Of a stretch of 64,000 nt of DNA, positions 63,479 to 64,000 are shown piece by piece (positions within the stretch are counted from its first letter, which is position 1; each line of letters opens with the position of its first letter). The stretch is from Sulfitobacter sp. F26204 (GTDB taxonomy: Bacteria; Pseudomonadota; Alphaproteobacteria; Rhodobacterales; Rhodobacteraceae). The notes under the pieces are model-generated. The model was not told where the DNA came from. It saw only the letters and a program-made list of their open reading frames with translations, and did no database searches. The DNA is taken from the NCBI RefSeq assembly GCF_026410305.1, contig NZ_JAPMLQ010000006.1:62001-126000 (forward strand). Reading direction: 5' to 3'. Position numbers and translations under genes: made by a program.

Positions 63479-64000
63479 TTACAGGATTTTGAACGCCGGA
63501 TCAGCGAGAACCGGGCCAGCGTTCGCAGCAGGCAGGGGTTTGCCTTCCACGGTTTGCTTGATGCCGTGAATCCACTTTTTCGCGCGCTCGTTCAACTGGA
63601 AAGATTTGGTCATCGAGCGTCCCCTTGTCACCAGAATGCCAATGTCGGCACCTTCATAGCGATAGTCACCCGGTTGCAGAATGCGCAGGAAGAAGGCTTC
63701 GTTTTCGGATTCAACCGCCCGGCGGTGATAATCGAAACGGTCATAGACCACGCTGCCGTCCTCAAGCATCTTGTAAATGCCGGTTTCGGGCGCGGCCGTG
63801 CAGATGTCGACGCTGTCTGTGGTGTGTTTGATCACCATTTGCGACCAACTGTCGATCATGTTGGGATCCGCCCAACGGTCGTTCAACTCGGATGTATCGA
63901 GGTCGAATTTGCGTTTGGAGAACTCCAGCAGGTGAAACAGGAACAAGGGCGCATCCGCATGAGCAAAGGCCGCATGGTTGGTCATGGAAGAAGCACCGGT
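63479..64000 (-). CDS. Probable ATP-grasp enzyme, C-terminal part (runs off the window)
   Basis: The frame is open from the right edge of the window to the stop at 63479 and gives 173 codons; a Met lies at 63985, but the frame continues upstream (TGASSMTNHAAFAHADAPL). The block resembles the end of ATP-grasp ligases (biotin carboxylase-like), where a sequence such as NPRxTGASS carries a metal site and is followed by FLFHLLEF. The distal part has EAFFLRILQPGDYRYEGADI and GILVTRGR. Two nearby genes follow at 9-base spacings, so it probably belongs to one operon. The family call is tentative. Confidence 0.45.
   Translation of the reverse strand, partial: TGASSMTNHAAFAHADAPLFLFHLLEFSKRKFDLDTSELNDRWADPNMIDSWSQMVIKHTTDSVDICTAAPETGIYKMLEDGSVVYDRFDYHRRAVESENEAFFLRILQPGDYRYEGADIGILVTRGRSMTKSFQLNERAKKWIHGIKQTVEGKPLPAANAGPVLADPAFKIL

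Overview
The window looks like chromosomal DNA of a marine alphaproteobacterium of the Roseobacter group (Rhodobacterales). The base composition is high in G+C and most genes are ordinary housekeeping genes. The lineage is suggested by several co-occurring features: a heterotetrameric sarcosine oxidase operon, a DddP-type DMSP lyase, a Hint-domain protein, a TRAP transporter, the gene order yajC-secD-secF-Mth938-ccmABCDG, and a small intergenic repeat ending in GGCCAAAAAGA. This is inferred from gene content; no database comparison was possible.

Layout. 1-2326: end of a TRAP transporter operon (dctP tail, dctQ, dctM). 2613-4471: dusA and a TauE/SafE permease. 4931-6869 (minus): ccmI-ruvX-DUF1289. 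7106-12610: the sarcosine oxidase operon soxB-soxD-soxA-soxG, preceded by three direct repeats and with a 23-codon ORF built from a dispersed repeat joining soxD to soxA. 12739-14267: two tandem paralogous secreted proteins and iron superoxide dismutase. 14658-18759: a LOG-family hydrolase, a LysM protein and an Atm1-type ABC exporter. 18814-24499 (minus): a DUF302 protein and an RND efflux pair whose permease carries a large extra membrane insertion. 24728-28410: the YfgM-like protein, BamB and Der. 28503-30605 (minus): a TspO/MBR-like membrane protein and seryl-tRNA synthetase.

31011-37271: YajC-SecD-SecF, a Mth938-domain protein, then ccmABCDG for cytochrome c maturation; the partner ccmI lies 28 kb away. 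37342-40914 (minus): an SDR enzyme and aconitase, with a near-perfect 24-base palindrome between acnA and the divergent DUF1223 gene. 41870-46812 (minus): a lipid A-type acyltransferase, two small secreted proteins sharing a two-cysteine motif, adenylosuccinate lyase and an alpha/beta hydrolase-OsmC fusion. 47011-48165: cystathionine beta-lyase. 48250-54943 (minus): a LysM protein, dddP, a glyoxalase-like protein, a lytic transglycosylase, a small membrane protein, glnA and glnB. 55118-61001: the NAD(P)HX repair enzyme, a degenerate Hint protein (minus), tRNA-Leu, a PAS protein with a TTG start and an orphan ThDP enzyme. 61163-64000 (minus): a tight operon of a probable ATP-grasp enzyme, a C45 Ntn-hydrolase and a class III aminotransferase.

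Biology. The window joins methylated-osmolyte catabolism (sarcosine oxidation; DMSP cleavage to DMS) with nitrogen assimilation (GlnB-GlnA), envelope assembly and protein export, and cytochrome c maturation. The observations most worth pursuing are the ATP-grasp/C45/aminotransferase operon, the repeat-derived mini-ORF inside the sarcosine oxidase operon, and four operator-like inverted or direct repeat sets in front of soxB, the RND pump, acnA/DUF1223 and dddP. No CRISPR array, insertion sequence, prophage or rRNA was seen.
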